IMG/VR virus record: IMGVR_UViG_3300032397_000005 | Location: 1-64,000 of that record | Strand: one strand, 5' to 3' | Length of the DNA: 64,000 bases | Source of the DNA: a virus | Part shown: positions 1 through 8,937 of the stretch, piece by piece | How the letters are laid out: each line of letters begins with the position of its first letter | Position numbering within the stretch: position 1 is the stretch's first letter | Translations under genes and position numbers: made by a program | Notes under the pieces: model-generated | Told to the model about the DNA's origin: nothing | Database searches by the model: none | What the model saw: only the letters and a program-made list of their open reading frames with translations

Positions 1-2517
1 CCGTACAATCTTCCGTTCAGGAGAAGCTACAAGAACCCATACTATGGCTGTTTGGTCGGCCTGTGGCAGGCGGACACTGCCGCAATAGCGGTCCGTCTAC
101 CGTGGGACGCCGCGTGGGAGCCACTGTCTGAATCATGGGCCAGCCATTACATTCCAATGGACCCTTTCGGCACTGGTCCGTTTGGCTACTGCGGTGGTCC
201 GTGGCAGGTGATTACCTATGCACGGGCGGCTGGTGTGTGGAGCCAGTTGGCCATTGGGAAGTTGGACCCTCTGGACTATTACGCCTACACGGCACCTGCT
301 AATCCTTGGCCAGACCCCAGCGGAGTGCCCACGTCCATCCGCGCGTCTCCGGCTTCCGTCTCCTCCCTTGCTGTGGGCGATGGAATTGTAGCTGTGGGTT
401 GCATCCGGCGGGGTTGGAACGAGTCCGTGCCAAGTTGGCCCGGGGTAAATTCCCACTACGGGTCCGGTGCGGTTACGGTGTTCAGCGGAGGGTCGGAGGT
501 TTGTTGCATCGATGACCCGGACAAGCACCCGGGGGAGTTTGTCACGCCTTGGCCCGCGTACGTCAACTACTTTGGGTCGAGCATCTCCATTTGTCCGTTG
601 ACTGGGACAACGATGGTGATTGGTGCCACCAAGGCTCCGCTTGGTTCTGGTCGAGGGCGGGTGTATGTCTTCACGGGTTCTGGTGGCAGCTGGTCTTTGC
701 AACAAACGATATCCCCCGCTACCGGATCTTGCTCCGGGTTTGGAACGAGTGTGGCGGTCTATGGCGACTACCTGGTTGTCGGCGCCCCCACGCTGGTCCG
801 TGGGGAGGTCCACATTTATAAGCGGACAGGTGGAGTCTGGGCTGAGCAGGCACTACTCACCGATGCTGCTGGAGTCTGGTTTGGTAGCACGGTAGGCATA
901 GACAGAGGTACCGTTGTCGTCGGCGACCCTGCTATGGGCGCCGGGTACGGGCAGATCTCGGCTTACTACAGGGCTGGGACGACCTGGACACTCATCGGCA
1001 GGAAGTATTCCACACCCACAGCCAACAGCGAATACATGACCCAGCAGGGTGTGGCGGCTCTTGCGGACAATGTCCCGACCTACATGGCTGCGGTACAGAA
1101 GTACTCCGCTGGCGACAACCGTGGAGCAGTGGTTGAGTTCTATGTGGCCAGTCCAGGACCGGGCTACTCGAGCATCACCAACAATTCCCCGACCGGATCG
1201 GGGGTGCTCTCCAACGTGGACCTTACCTTCCGGTTGATAGACCCGGACCTGCGCGACGACTTGGACCCCACCAAGACCCGGGTATGGGTCAACGGCGCCG
1301 TGATCTACGAAAACGAGGTGCCGGTCAGTGGCTGGTTTGTGTCCCGGGCCAACTTGGCAGATGGGTACGCCTACACGCTATACAAGGCCCAGTACGAATG
1401 GGGGGCAGGGCTGAACACGGTAAGGGCATACGGCGAGGACTATGAGGGGAACGCGGCGGACAGGACGTGGACCTTCACGGTCACCGACCGCCCATGGGTT
1501 GAGGCGACATACCCGGCCGCGAAGGCTCCCCCATACACGTTTGACGTGGACCCTGCCACCATCATCCAGTTCAACGCCGTTACCAGTAACTCCACCATCG
1601 ACAACGCCCAGACGGTCATCATGGTAAATGGTGCTGTGGTCTACACCGGGGGGGTGGCCGCGCCTGGGTGGGGTGTTAGTTCTGTCCCGGTTGGCGTGCC
1701 GGGGAGGATAGGGCTGAGGTATACGCTAACCCACTCCGTGCCGTTTGTGTCGCTGTCAACCGTCACGGTTGCGGTCACGCTTAAGAACAATGCCGGAGAG
1801 ACGATCCCACCCTCATCCTACCCTAACCCTCCGTGGAACCCGTGGTCCTTCGTAATCATGGACGCCACGTCGCCCGTCATCAACAACAAGTTCCCGGCGG
1901 ACGGGTCCTCGGATCAGGCCACGGACGTCAGCATCTGCTTCGACGTCACGGACGTGGACCTCAACGTGGATCCGGTCCAGACGGACGTCTTGGTGGACGG
2001 GGTCCCGGTCTACGCGGTGGAGGCGAGCATCCCTGGGTGGACGGTGGTCAGGTCCTCCCTCCCGACGGGGTATCGGTACGCGGTGACCGGTCCCGGGTTC
2101 GCCCCGGGCGCGGAGGTCTCCGTCGCGGTCCACGCGGAGGACCTCACGTACCTATTTGCGGACGCCGCGTGGACCTTCTCCGTTGTGTGGCGAGCCGCGG
2201 ACGTCTGCTCCTACGGGACCGTGTACGGTCCGTTCGGGAGGTGCGTCCTGACACCGGTCCCGACGCCTATCCCGGGACTGGGGCCAATTGTCATCAAGAT
2301 TGACACGCCGACGCCGCGGATCGCCGTGGTCACGTTCAACCGCGTGATGTTCAACAACGCGGACCTGGTGGATCGTCGCGCCTACCTCCTCACGCGGGGG
2401 GTCAAGGTGCTATCCGTCACGCGCCTCAACGGGATTCAGGTCATGCTGCATCTGGACCGGGACCTGAAGTCCCACAAACTCTACTACCTGACAGTTCTAG
2501 CAAACCCGGGGAGCTGA
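1..2517 (+). CDS. Tail fibre/tail-associated protein with FG-GAP repeats and Ig-like domains (5' partial)
   Basis: The frame is open to the left edge, so the true start lies outside the window; the TTG at 52 is not needed. The first ~370 residues carry FG-GAP-type beta-propeller repeats (GTSVAVYGDYLVVGAPT and GSTVGIDRGTVVVGDP). Three Ig-like modules follow, each with a VNGAVIY/VNGAVVY/VDGVPVY-type strand and a W-T/S-F end. The last ~70 residues form a separate beta domain ending YYLTVLANPGS that is nearly duplicated in the next gene. Such modules are typical of adhesive virion proteins, and the gene precedes a tail protein I-like gene. A role in host attachment or as a tail decoration is inferred. 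Confidence 0.7.
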   Translation, partial: PYNLPFRRSYKNPYYGCLVGLWQADTAAIAVRLPWDAAWEPLSESWASHYIPMDPFGTGPFGYCGGPWQVITYARAAGVWSQLAIGKLDPLDYYAYTAPANPWPDPSGVPTSIRASPASVSSLAVGDGIVAVGCIRRGWNESVPSWPGVNSHYGSGAVTVFSGGSEVCCIDDPDKHPGEFVTPWPAYVNYFGSSISICPLTGTTMVIGATKAPLGSGRGRVYVFTGSGGSWSLQQTISPATGSCSGFGTSVAVYGDYLVVGAPTLVRGEVHIYKRTGGVWAEQALLTDAAGVWFGSTVGIDRGTVVVGDPAMGAGYGQISAYYRAGTTWTLIGRKYSTPTANSEYMTQQGVAALADNVPTYMAAVQKYSAGDNRGAVVEFYVASPGPGYSSITNNSPTGSGVLSNVDLTFRLIDPDLRDDLDPTKTRVWVNGAVIYENEVPVSGWFVSRANLADGYAYTLYKAQYEWGAGLNTVRAYGEDYEGNAADRTWTFTVTDRPWVEATYPAAKAPPYTFDVDPATIIQFNAVTSNSTIDNAQTVIMVNGAVVYTGGVAAPGWGVSSVPVGVPGRIGLRYTLTHSVPFVSLSTVTVAVTLKNNAGETIPPSSYPNPPWNPWSFVIMDATSPVINNKFPADGSSDQATDVSICFDVTDVDLNVDPVQTDVLVDGVPVYAVEASIPGWTVVRSSLPTGYRYAVTGPGFAPGAEVSVAVHAEDLTYLFADAAWTFSVVWRAADVCSYGTVYGPFGRCVLTPVPTPIPGLGPIVIKIDTPTPRIAVVTFNRVMFNNADLVDRRAYLLTRGVKVLSVTRLNGIQVMLHLDRDLKSHKLYYLTVLANPGS

Positions 2518-2759
2518 TGGACGACCCGCAAGTCACTCGAATCCAAACCCCGGACCCGCGGACGATTGTGATCACGTTCGAGCGTGAGATGCTGGACAAC
2601 GCGGACCTGGTGGATCCGTACGCCTACCTCCTCAACGGAGGTGTTTGCGTACTCTCCGTCGAGCGTCTTGGTAGGACACAGGTCAAACTCACAACGAATC
2701 AGGACCTGAAGACGCTCCGACACTACCTACTGACCGTCCTGGCCAACCCGGGGACCTGA
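2517..2759 (+). CDS. Free-standing copy of the C-terminal beta domain of the preceding tail protein
   Basis: This 80-residue protein overlaps the previous stop by one base (TGATG). It aligns along its whole length with the last ~70 residues of the upstream gene: IQTPDPRTIVITFEREM versus IDTPTPRIAVVTFNRVM, then NADLVD, YAYLL versus RAYLL, and LTVLANPG at the end. It looks like a tandem domain duplication kept as its own gene. It could be a small tail or capsid-decoration subunit that interacts with the same partner as the large protein's C-terminus. There is no signal peptide or membrane segment. Confidence 0.65.
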   Translation: MDDPQVTRIQTPDPRTIVITFEREMLDNADLVDPYAYLLNGGVCVLSVERLGRTQVKLTTNQDLKTLRHYLLTVLANPGT

Positions 2760-2760
2760 G

Positions 2761-4254
2761 ATGACAATCACAGACCTTGGCCTCAGACCAATCCAACCGG
2801 GACCGTACCCATTCACGCCACTGTTCCCGGCGCCATTCGACATCTACATGTTCTTCATCCAGTCAATCCGGGACGCGGATCAGGCGGAGGGCGGCCTCCT
2901 CCTCCTACGGTGGTTGGACCAGATGCAGAACGAGTGGGGGGAGCTCTGGTGGAAGATCCTGGAGCTGCCAACGCTGTACAACGTGGACGAGACGTCCGTC
3001 GAGGCGCTCCGGCACGTCAAGGCGCTGGCGGGACTCTCCGGGGAGATGAACTTCCTGACCGGGGGACTGACGGACGCGGAGCTCCGGTTGCTGGTCTCCA
3101 TCGCGGTGCAGATGTGGAAGGTGCGGGGAACGGAGCTTGGGATCCAGACCATCCTGCGGACCATCCTCACAAACTTGGTCCGCGTCGACAATTGGTTTCG
3201 ATTCCGAACGCTCCAGTACGAGTGGGAACTCGGGTGGGCGGACGCGGAGGACGTGGACCTCTGGCTCACGGACCGTCCGGAGATCCCTACCTCCGTGGCT
3301 CCGGACGCGGTCTCCTGGGACGCCGTGGGGGAGGTTCTCACGTTCGACTTCACCTCCCTCCTTCAGAATCGCGAGGTTGTCGGGGAGGGGCTCCACGGAA
3401 CCTCGCGCGTGGTCCGGATCCTCTGCCTCCCGTCTCGGGAGACGGCGGAGGAGGTCTGGACGCTGGGGACGTCCGGGAACCTCTCCGCGGCCGTGGCGGG
3501 GCGGATGGGTCAACACGGGACGCCGTCCACCAACCCGCGGGACTACCGCGGCGGGACGGACCTGGCGGAGTTCACGTCCGACGTGCGGGTGATGGATGAC
3601 GGGACCACCAACCGGACGTTCGTGGAGAACCTGATCCGCGTCATGCGGCCGGCGCTAGAGAGGTACTTCATCAGGTACGTGACGTTCATCGAGGACTTTC
3701 GGGACCCGGACTGGACATCGGTCAGCGGGGGAGCGGTTTTTGACAACGACGCCGGGACGGTGGAACTCTTCCACGCGGCCGCGGTGAGCGCAATCACGTC
3801 GAACGAGACCGGGGACGCGGACTGGGAGGACTACCTGGCGCGGGCGCAGTTCAAACTGGAGCTGCAGGAGGCGGGGAAGTGGGGGGAGCTTCGGTTCTTC
3901 CAGGCGGACGCTAGCAACTTCTACGCCCTCCGCTTGGCGCCCACCGGAACGCTTGGCGTGACGTACTCGTTCGATGTGGTGGTTGCGGGGGCGCGGTCCG
4001 TTTTGGCATCCGCGGAGCTCCCGGTCTGGCACCAGAACGTGGACTACACGCTCCACGTCGACTCGGAGGGTGCTGGGAGGTTTCAGGTGTTTCTGGACGG
4101 AAACTACCTCATGGAGGTTGCGGACGGGACCTTTGTCAAGGGGGGCGTGGGGCTGGCCTGTGAGATTGGGCAGCGGTTGACATCCACCTACGTGGAGGTG
4201 GCGGAGAACCCAATGACGTCGGTCCGCGTTGGACCGCCAATGAGTAGCGGTTAG
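2761..4254 (+). CDS. Tail protein I-like baseplate protein with C-terminal lectin-like domain
   Basis: 497 residues, starting 1 base after the previous stop. The N-terminal ~200 residues match the style of phage P2 gpI-like tail/baseplate wedge proteins: a helical ...LLLLRWLDQMQNEWGELWW segment, then LTDAELRLLVSIAVQMWKVRGT and a conserved-looking W-F-R hinge. The C-terminal half is beta-rich (FQVFLDGNYLMEVADGT; VDYTLHVDSEGAGRFQVF) and resembles a LamG/concanavalin-type jelly roll. That suggests a baseplate-to-fibre adaptor with a carbohydrate-binding tip. Family assignment is by pattern recognition only. A P2 gpI-type protein would point to a contractile or complex baseplate. Confidence 0.65.
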   Translation: MTITDLGLRPIQPGPYPFTPLFPAPFDIYMFFIQSIRDADQAEGGLLLLRWLDQMQNEWGELWWKILELPTLYNVDETSVEALRHVKALAGLSGEMNFLTGGLTDAELRLLVSIAVQMWKVRGTELGIQTILRTILTNLVRVDNWFRFRTLQYEWELGWADAEDVDLWLTDRPEIPTSVAPDAVSWDAVGEVLTFDFTSLLQNREVVGEGLHGTSRVVRILCLPSRETAEEVWTLGTSGNLSAAVAGRMGQHGTPSTNPRDYRGGTDLAEFTSDVRVMDDGTTNRTFVENLIRVMRPALERYFIRYVTFIEDFRDPDWTSVSGGAVFDNDAGTVELFHAAAVSAITSNETGDADWEDYLARAQFKLELQEAGKWGELRFFQADASNFYALRLAPTGTLGVTYSFDVVVAGARSVLASAELPVWHQNVDYTLHVDSEGAGRFQVFLDGNYLMEVADGTFVKGGVGLACEIGQRLTSTYVEVAENPMTSVRVGPPMSSG

Positions 4255-4264
4255 GAGAGGTCAA

Positions 4265-6742
4265 ATGGCAACTGGAAATAAGCGGACCAACTTCAGCGGC
4301 AAGCGCCACATGCCGCAGCAGCGGGTCAAGGACACCTTCTTCGACTACCTGGCAAACGAGATCTGGGACACGGCGCGGAGGATCTGGGCGGACCGGCGCG
4401 GGGTCTTCGGGGAGGCGATCCTCCAGGGGGACGGGAACGACAAGTTCAAGGTCTCCAACGTCCCGATCGACTGCCTGGACGGGGAGGGTCACATCCTGAC
4501 GTGCAGCGTCGCCACGGCGCAGGGGATCCAGTTCGAGAACACGGTGAGCGTGGTTTACCACGCGGGGATGCACCACTGCCTGGTTCCGTCCCTGGTCGCG
4601 CGGAACCCGCGGACCGGGATCCTGTTCTACGACCTGTTGGAGGACTGCGTCGGTCTCTCCGGGGTCCCGAACACCGTCCTCCAGGCGGGCGGGAGTATCA
4701 CGGTCACGGTCGACTCCGTCTTCGAGACGGGGGTGTCTCACGCCGGGAGGAAGGTCAGCGTGTGGTTGAACCTCCCCAAGTCCACAAACGAGGCGGTGGC
4801 CATCGAGCGGGACCTGACCGTGGAGTTCACGGGCGGGAAGAACGTGGTTCACACCGGCGGCCTCCTTGGGCAGTCCACCGTCTCCACCAACGCGTCGGAC
4901 TACGCGGTGGCGGCCACGGGCGTGACGGTTCGGCGAAACACGGACCTCCGAGCGGCGGACCCATACGCCTTCCTAGGGACGGTGACGGGCGCTGGCGCGG
5001 GAGTGACGCCGTCCGCGTTCGACGTCACGGAGCAGATCGACGTCACGTCCGGTCTGAACCCCACCCTGGACATCGCCTACGACGGCGGTCCAGGCGGAGG
5101 TCCAGGCGGGTCCGGGCGGGAGATCGTCGTCGACTCCGGGGCGGTGGAGCTCAACACCGTCCCAATTGGGGGCGCAAACGACACGGACGACGCGATGCAC
5201 GCCCAGATGCGGCTCTCCAGGCTGGAGTCGACGGACTGGTTCCAGGCGCAGCTGCAGCTCCTGTGCGGGGACATGTCCCACGTCCCGATTGCGGCGCTCC
5301 AGCCGGTTCAGCACGTCGGGTCCCCGGAGGTCTGCGCGGCCGCAATGGCGGCCAACCTCTCCGGGACCAACCTCATCACGCTCACCGGGGCGAGCATCGA
5401 CCTCACGGACCCGCGGGTCCGGACCAACAAGAAGCTCCACGCGGTGCTCCTGGAGGACTGCCCGCAGGCCGGGCTCTACGTGATCGACACGTTTGGCGCC
5501 AAGACGATCTACGTCAAGACGCTGGAGGACGGGGCACCCGCATCCTGGCCGGCGGGGACGGCCACCTGCCGCCTGATGGTCCCGCGGTTCACGCTTGGCG
5601 GGGCCTTGGTTCACCCCTCGGCGCTCAACTGGTGGCGCGGTCCGCTCTTCGTCCTCCGGGACGGGGACGGCGGTTCCGCCTCCCCGACGGACTTTCGGAT
5701 CATGTCGGAGGGCGCCGGACGGGTGGTCATCTACGACAACTCGAAGACCGCGATGACCTCCTACTACGAGCCGCGGGAACTGGTGGTGATCAACCCGGCG
5801 GAGATCGGGCAGGACCTCCTGTGGCCGGTGAGGTTCCACCGATCCGTCCTCATCGACGGCGGGGACGTCCAGGGGACGGGCGGGGAGGAGGTGGCCTACG
5901 ACCGGGACGGGCTCCGGATCTACGACGCGGGCGGGACGTTCGAGAACCGGGACACCGCGTTTGCGCTGGCCATCGACTTCGGGTTCCCGGAGGACATCCC
6001 CACGTACCACTCGCTGCCCACGTTCTCCCTGGAGACCACGGGCGCAATGAACCGCGGGCACCACTTCCGGGACGACTTCATTGCGTACCAGCTTGGGGCG
6101 TTCTCGACCCTGGGACCGTACACGACCACGCGGACGGGCGGTCGTGGGACGGCGACCATCTGTGATATCACGGACGGCGTGGGGTACGGTCACGGATGCG
6201 TGGAGCTTGTCAGCGGGAACCAAGCGGACGACGTCATCGAGGTGGCGCTAGACCCACTGGCGTTCAACCTGGACGCAGCGTTCGACTTCCGCTGGATGTA
6301 CCGGGCGCGCGTGAAGCTAGCCGACCTTGGGGACGTGACGGCGGACCACGGGTTCTACAGATGCTCGGAGAACCGGGCGTTTTGGTTCAACCTGGTGGCG
6401 GGCGTGTGGTACGGAGCGTGGATCGAGCCGGGACCGGTGGGCCACGCCACCGCCGCGATCTGCGCCGCAACGGCGGACACATACCAGTGGTTCGAGATCT
6501 TCATCTCCTCGAGCATGGTCATCTGGACCGTGGAGCAGAAGGACCACGCGGTGGGGTCCTTCGGGTCGGAGTCCGCGGCCATCACCACCCTCAACGCGCA
6601 GGCCGGGGCGCTGGGGATCAGCTGCCGCGTCAAGACGGCGACGACCGCGGCAAAGACAATGCTGCTGGATTACTGGGAGGTGTGGGACCGGGAGGCCATC
6701 GTGGGACGTCACGGAGCTTCCCACAACTTGCAGCATCCGTAG
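4265..6742 (+). CDS. Large tail fibre / virion structural protein
   Basis: 825 residues, starting behind AGGAGAGG with good spacing. The N-terminus (MATGNKRTNFSGKRHM...) leads into a beta-rich region. A glycine-rich hinge (GGPGGGPGGSGRE, about residue 280) separates it from a second half that ends in a jelly-roll-like domain (about residues 610-810) with regularly spaced aromatic residues. Its place between the gpI-like gene and the lysis cassette, its size and the flexible Gly/Pro linker fit a fibre or baseplate-associated receptor-binding protein. No enzymatic motif was recognised. Confidence 0.6.
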   Translation: MATGNKRTNFSGKRHMPQQRVKDTFFDYLANEIWDTARRIWADRRGVFGEAILQGDGNDKFKVSNVPIDCLDGEGHILTCSVATAQGIQFENTVSVVYHAGMHHCLVPSLVARNPRTGILFYDLLEDCVGLSGVPNTVLQAGGSITVTVDSVFETGVSHAGRKVSVWLNLPKSTNEAVAIERDLTVEFTGGKNVVHTGGLLGQSTVSTNASDYAVAATGVTVRRNTDLRAADPYAFLGTVTGAGAGVTPSAFDVTEQIDVTSGLNPTLDIAYDGGPGGGPGGSGREIVVDSGAVELNTVPIGGANDTDDAMHAQMRLSRLESTDWFQAQLQLLCGDMSHVPIAALQPVQHVGSPEVCAAAMAANLSGTNLITLTGASIDLTDPRVRTNKKLHAVLLEDCPQAGLYVIDTFGAKTIYVKTLEDGAPASWPAGTATCRLMVPRFTLGGALVHPSALNWWRGPLFVLRDGDGGSASPTDFRIMSEGAGRVVIYDNSKTAMTSYYEPRELVVINPAEIGQDLLWPVRFHRSVLIDGGDVQGTGGEEVAYDRDGLRIYDAGGTFENRDTAFALAIDFGFPEDIPTYHSLPTFSLETTGAMNRGHHFRDDFIAYQLGAFSTLGPYTTTRTGGRGTATICDITDGVGYGHGCVELVSGNQADDVIEVALDPLAFNLDAAFDFRWMYRARVKLADLGDVTADHGFYRCSENRAFWFNLVAGVWYGAWIEPGPVGHATAAICAATADTYQWFEIFISSSMVIWTVEQKDHAVGSFGSESAAITTLNAQAGALGISCRVKTATTAAKTMLLDYWEVWDREAIVGRHGASHNLQHP

Positions 6743-6758
6743 AGGATAGGAGGATCAG

Positions 6759-7169
6759 ATGAAGACTCAGAAGTTCAAGGTGACGTGCGGGGATCACATG
6801 TTCCCCCTGACGCTGGAGTTGGAGGCGCTGGTCGCGTTACGGACCCGGAGCTCCGGGTCACTCGCGTTGATGTGCCCCACATGCGCATCCGCGCTGGCGG
6901 TCACGGCGCGGAGTCTGCTGGATCTGCGCGCGGCGGAGGCGCACCGCGCCTCCACCGAGGTCCTGGCCGCCATCCTGGTGAAGGCGGTTGATGCTGAGAA
7001 ACCCCCCACGGAGGACGCGGTGAGGAAGGAGGTGCGCATTGAGACGCTGAAGCTCCTGGATCGGAGCATCCTGAAGGTTCCGACGGGGTGCGTGCGCGCG
7101 CGAACGGAGATGACCCCACAGACCTGGTCTGGGAGGGTCGAGAGAAAAGCAAAGGAGAAGGGCAAATGA
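6759..7169 (+). CDS. Hypothetical protein with N-terminal Cys/His cluster
   Basis: 136 residues behind a strong AGGAGG. The first ~50 residues contain C-G-D-H and C-P-T-C, a possible zinc site. The remainder is helical and charged (RAAEAHRASTEVLAAILVKAV...) with a very basic tail ending ERKAKEKGK. The stop overlaps the start of the holin candidate (ATGA). Family not recognised; possibly a tail chaperone-like or lysis-regulatory helper by position. Confidence 0.55.
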   Translation: MKTQKFKVTCGDHMFPLTLELEALVALRTRSSGSLALMCPTCASALAVTARSLLDLRAAEAHRASTEVLAAILVKAVDAEKPPTEDAVRKEVRIETLKLLDRSILKVPTGCVRARTEMTPQTWSGRVERKAKEKGK

Positions 7170-7804
7170 AGGTAAGAACCGTACTACTGAGCGTCGTCCT
7201 GCTCGTTGGACTCACCGGTCAGGTGAGTGGAAAGAAATCAGACGCCACCGCGGGGAAGGGCACGGTGAACAAGTCTACCTCCGGGAAGGTCACAAGCGTG
7301 GGGAAAGTCACGCTCACGGAGGTCACTTCGGAGAAGGTTACTCCCCCCGTCACATCCACATCCACGACGCGCGCGCAGTCAACGGTTCCGGCCGCGGAGG
7401 AACCCGCGCAGCAGAGGTGGTGGGAGTCCCTCCTGGTGGACCTGATCATGCTGGCGCTGGTGATCTTCGTCCCAAGCGTCTCCGCGCTGGCGTTCCTCCT
7501 CCTGCGGAAGCTGGGGATCAAGGTGGACCTCCAGAAGCTGGACAGCATTGCGACCTCCGCGGCCTCGTACGCAGAGCACCGGGCCAAGGCGGCGCTCAAG
7601 AGCGGGTTGCCGCCAACGCCCGGGGCCCAGAAGGAGAAGTGGGCCTGGGAGCTGGTGGACGCCCTGGACGCAAAGCTGAAGCTCAAGGATCTGGCGCGGG
7701 ACAAGCTGCGCCTCCTCATCATGTCCAAGATCCCGGCGGCGGAGGCGGAGGCGGCCGTTGCGGTCAACACCTACGCCTACCGCGGCGAAACCAAGGAGGT
7801 GTGA
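7166..7804 (+). CDS. Putative LLH-type phage holin
   Basis: ATG at 7166 overlaps the upstream stop (ATGA) and follows an AAGGAGAAGG ribosome site; it gives 212 residues. The N-terminus is signal-like (VLLSVVLLVGLTGQVSG), followed by a Thr/Ser/Lys-rich linker. A transmembrane stretch lies at about residues 95-120 (LIMLALVIFVPSVSALAFLLL). The amphipathic C-terminal region (AASYAEHRAKAALKSG ... WELVDALDAKLKL ... SKIPAAEAEAAV) has the layout of the LLH holin family, in which a cytoplasmic helical domain follows the membrane helix. The next genes look like lysis partners. Cleavable signal peptides are unusual in holins, so a membrane-anchored lysis regulator is the alternative. Confidence 0.55.
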   Translation: MKVRTVLLSVVLLVGLTGQVSGKKSDATAGKGTVNKSTSGKVTSVGKVTLTEVTSEKVTPPVTSTSTTRAQSTVPAAEEPAQQRWWESLLVDLIMLALVIFVPSVSALAFLLLRKLGIKVDLQKLDSIATSAASYAEHRAKAALKSGLPPTPGAQKEKWAWELVDALDAKLKLKDLARDKLRLLIMSKIPAAEAEAAVAVNTYAYRGETKEV

Positions 7805-7805
7805 C

Positions 7806-8183
7806 GTGCCTTGGTGGGGGTGGATGCTGATTGGAGTTGGGATCTCCGGGGTGGTGGTCCTCGGCGTCTGGCTCCTCCTACCGCTCCGGAGGAAGGAACC
7901 AGCGGTGGACCGCGCCGGGATCCTGGAGTCCGAGAAGTTGCGCCTGGCGGAGGAGCGGGAGGCGGAGCGGCGCGGGCGGGAGGCGGCGGAGGCCGTGGCG
8001 CGGGAGTTGGAGGCGGAGATCCGCTCCATTGCGGACCTAAAGCGCAGGAAACTGGAGGAGCTAGATGCGCGTGAGTCGAAGACGTTTCGCGAGTTGGGTG
8101 ACGATCCTGACGCTATCCTCACTCGCCTGGACGGCATCCTGGGCAAGGTCGGTTCCGGCGACGTCGGTCCGGACAAACCTTGA
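7806..8183 (+). CDS. Inner-membrane coiled-coil protein, possible i-spanin
   Basis: GTG at 7806, one base after the holin candidate's stop. The 125-residue product has one N-terminal membrane helix (MLIGVGISGVVVLGVWLLL) followed by about 70 residues of charged coiled coil (LAEEREAERRGREAAEAV...). That is the shape of an Rz-like inner-membrane spanin. A second gene begins inside it in another frame, the arrangement known for Rz/Rz1 pairs. The family is highly variable, so topology and context are the only support. Confidence 0.55.
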   Translation: MPWWGWMLIGVGISGVVVLGVWLLLPLRRKEPAVDRAGILESEKLRLAEEREAERRGREAAEAVARELEAEIRSIADLKRRKLEELDARESKTFRELGDDPDAILTRLDGILGKVGSGDVGPDKP

Positions 8184-8565
8184 GGACCTCCGGCGCGTGA
8201 AGGTCGCGACCGGGGAACCCGCGCCGTTTGCGGGGATCCTCCTGACGCCGGCAGCGCTGGCCAAGTTGATCACGGAGCTCGAGGCGCGGGCGGCGCGGCT
8301 CTCCGTGGAGCTTGAGGCGGTCCGGAGGGAGGCGGCGGCGCGGACCTCCGCGGCGGCAAGGGCGGCGGACGCCGCGTTGACCGCGGAGCGAGGGCGGAGG
8401 GCGGCCGTGGAGGGGGACCTCCTGAGACGCTCGGCCCTCTACGAGAAGGCGCTGGATCGACTCTCCGCGTCTGACCCCTGGTACAAGTCCGGTTACCTGA
8501 CGATGGGTCTGGGTCTCCTCATTGGAGGGGGAATCTGCGCGGGCGCAGCGGCGGCGGTTCACTGA
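8065..8565 (+). CDS. Secreted coiled-coil protein nested in the i-spanin-like gene, possible lysis partner
   Basis: Starts at an ATG preceded by GGAGGAG with 4-base spacing, 119 bases inside the preceding gene in a different frame. The 166-residue product has a signal-like N-terminus (WVTILTLSSLAWTASWARS), a long Ala/Arg/Glu coiled coil (about residues 65-140), and a C-terminal hydrophobic segment (YLTMGLGLLIGGGICAGAAAAV). No lipobox cysteine is seen, so it is not a classical Rz1 lipoprotein. The overlap and topology suggest a two-component or unimolecular spanin-like function. Confidence 0.5.
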   Translation: MRVSRRRFASWVTILTLSSLAWTASWARSVPATSVRTNLEDLRRVKVATGEPAPFAGILLTPAALAKLITELEARAARLSVELEAVRREAAARTSAAARAADAALTAERGRRAAVEGDLLRRSALYEKALDRLSASDPWYKSGYLTMGLGLLIGGGICAGAAAAVH

Positions 8566-8576
8566 GGATTCGATGC

Positions 8577-8648
8577 GGGGGGCGGACGGTTGGGTTGCGA
8601 AACAATAACCGCTCTCAACGGGTGATGCTCCCTCCGTCCGCTCCCCCC
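8577..8648. repeat. Imperfect inverted repeat between lysis genes
   Basis: The G-rich arm at 8577-8589 can pair with the C-rich arm at 8634-8648, with one bulged T, leaving about 44 bases between. It lies in the only sizeable gap of the lysis cassette and could form a transcriptional pause or terminator, but no clear T-run follows. Confidence 0.35.
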
Positions 8649-8662
8649 AATTTACCCGCATC

Positions 8663-8697
8663 TTGACTGCGCAAAATTCAAACCGTAGTGGTAGAAA
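8663..8697 (+). promoter_or_regulatory. Weak candidate promoter ahead of small holin-like gene
   Basis: TTGACT at 8663-8668, 17 bases, then TAGTGG (8686-8691) with TAGAAA just after. The -35 is good and the -10 poor. It sits in the 150-base gap upstream of the gene at 8716, after the inverted repeat. Confidence 0.3.
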
Positions 8698-8715
8698 CGT
8701 AGAGGAGGACAACGC

Positions 8716-8937
8716 GTGGAACCTCTCCTGACGGGTCTCCTGAAGTCCGGCGCTCCCTGGGGACTCCTCTGCGCGGTCCTGGTTCTGGCGGTGGCGGCGC
8801 TCTGGAGGCGGGTCACTCAACTCTCAGACAAGCTGTACGACCTGGCAACCACTCAGGTGAAGGCAAACTCCGAGGTTCACGGGACCTTGTCCAACGCCCT
8901 GAAGGAGTTGGAGGAACTGCGGAGGATGTTCAAGTGA
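8716..8937 (+). CDS. Small single-pass membrane protein, holin- or lysis-like
   Basis: 73 residues, GTG start seven bases after AGGAGG. One transmembrane helix (WGLLCAVLVLAVAALW) is followed by a short coiled coil (LSDKLYDLATTQVKANSEV...LKELEELRRMF). The size and layout match small class-II/III-type holins or holin antagonists found next to the main holin. Its stop overlaps the next GTG. Confidence 0.5.
   Translation: MEPLLTGLLKSGAPWGLLCAVLVLAVAALWRRVTQLSDKLYDLATTQVKANSEVHGTLSNALKELEELRRMFK

Noticed and set aside
4501-6165. 554-codon frame inside the fibre gene
   Set aside because: Overlaps a better supported fibre gene in another frame; Arg/Gly-rich.
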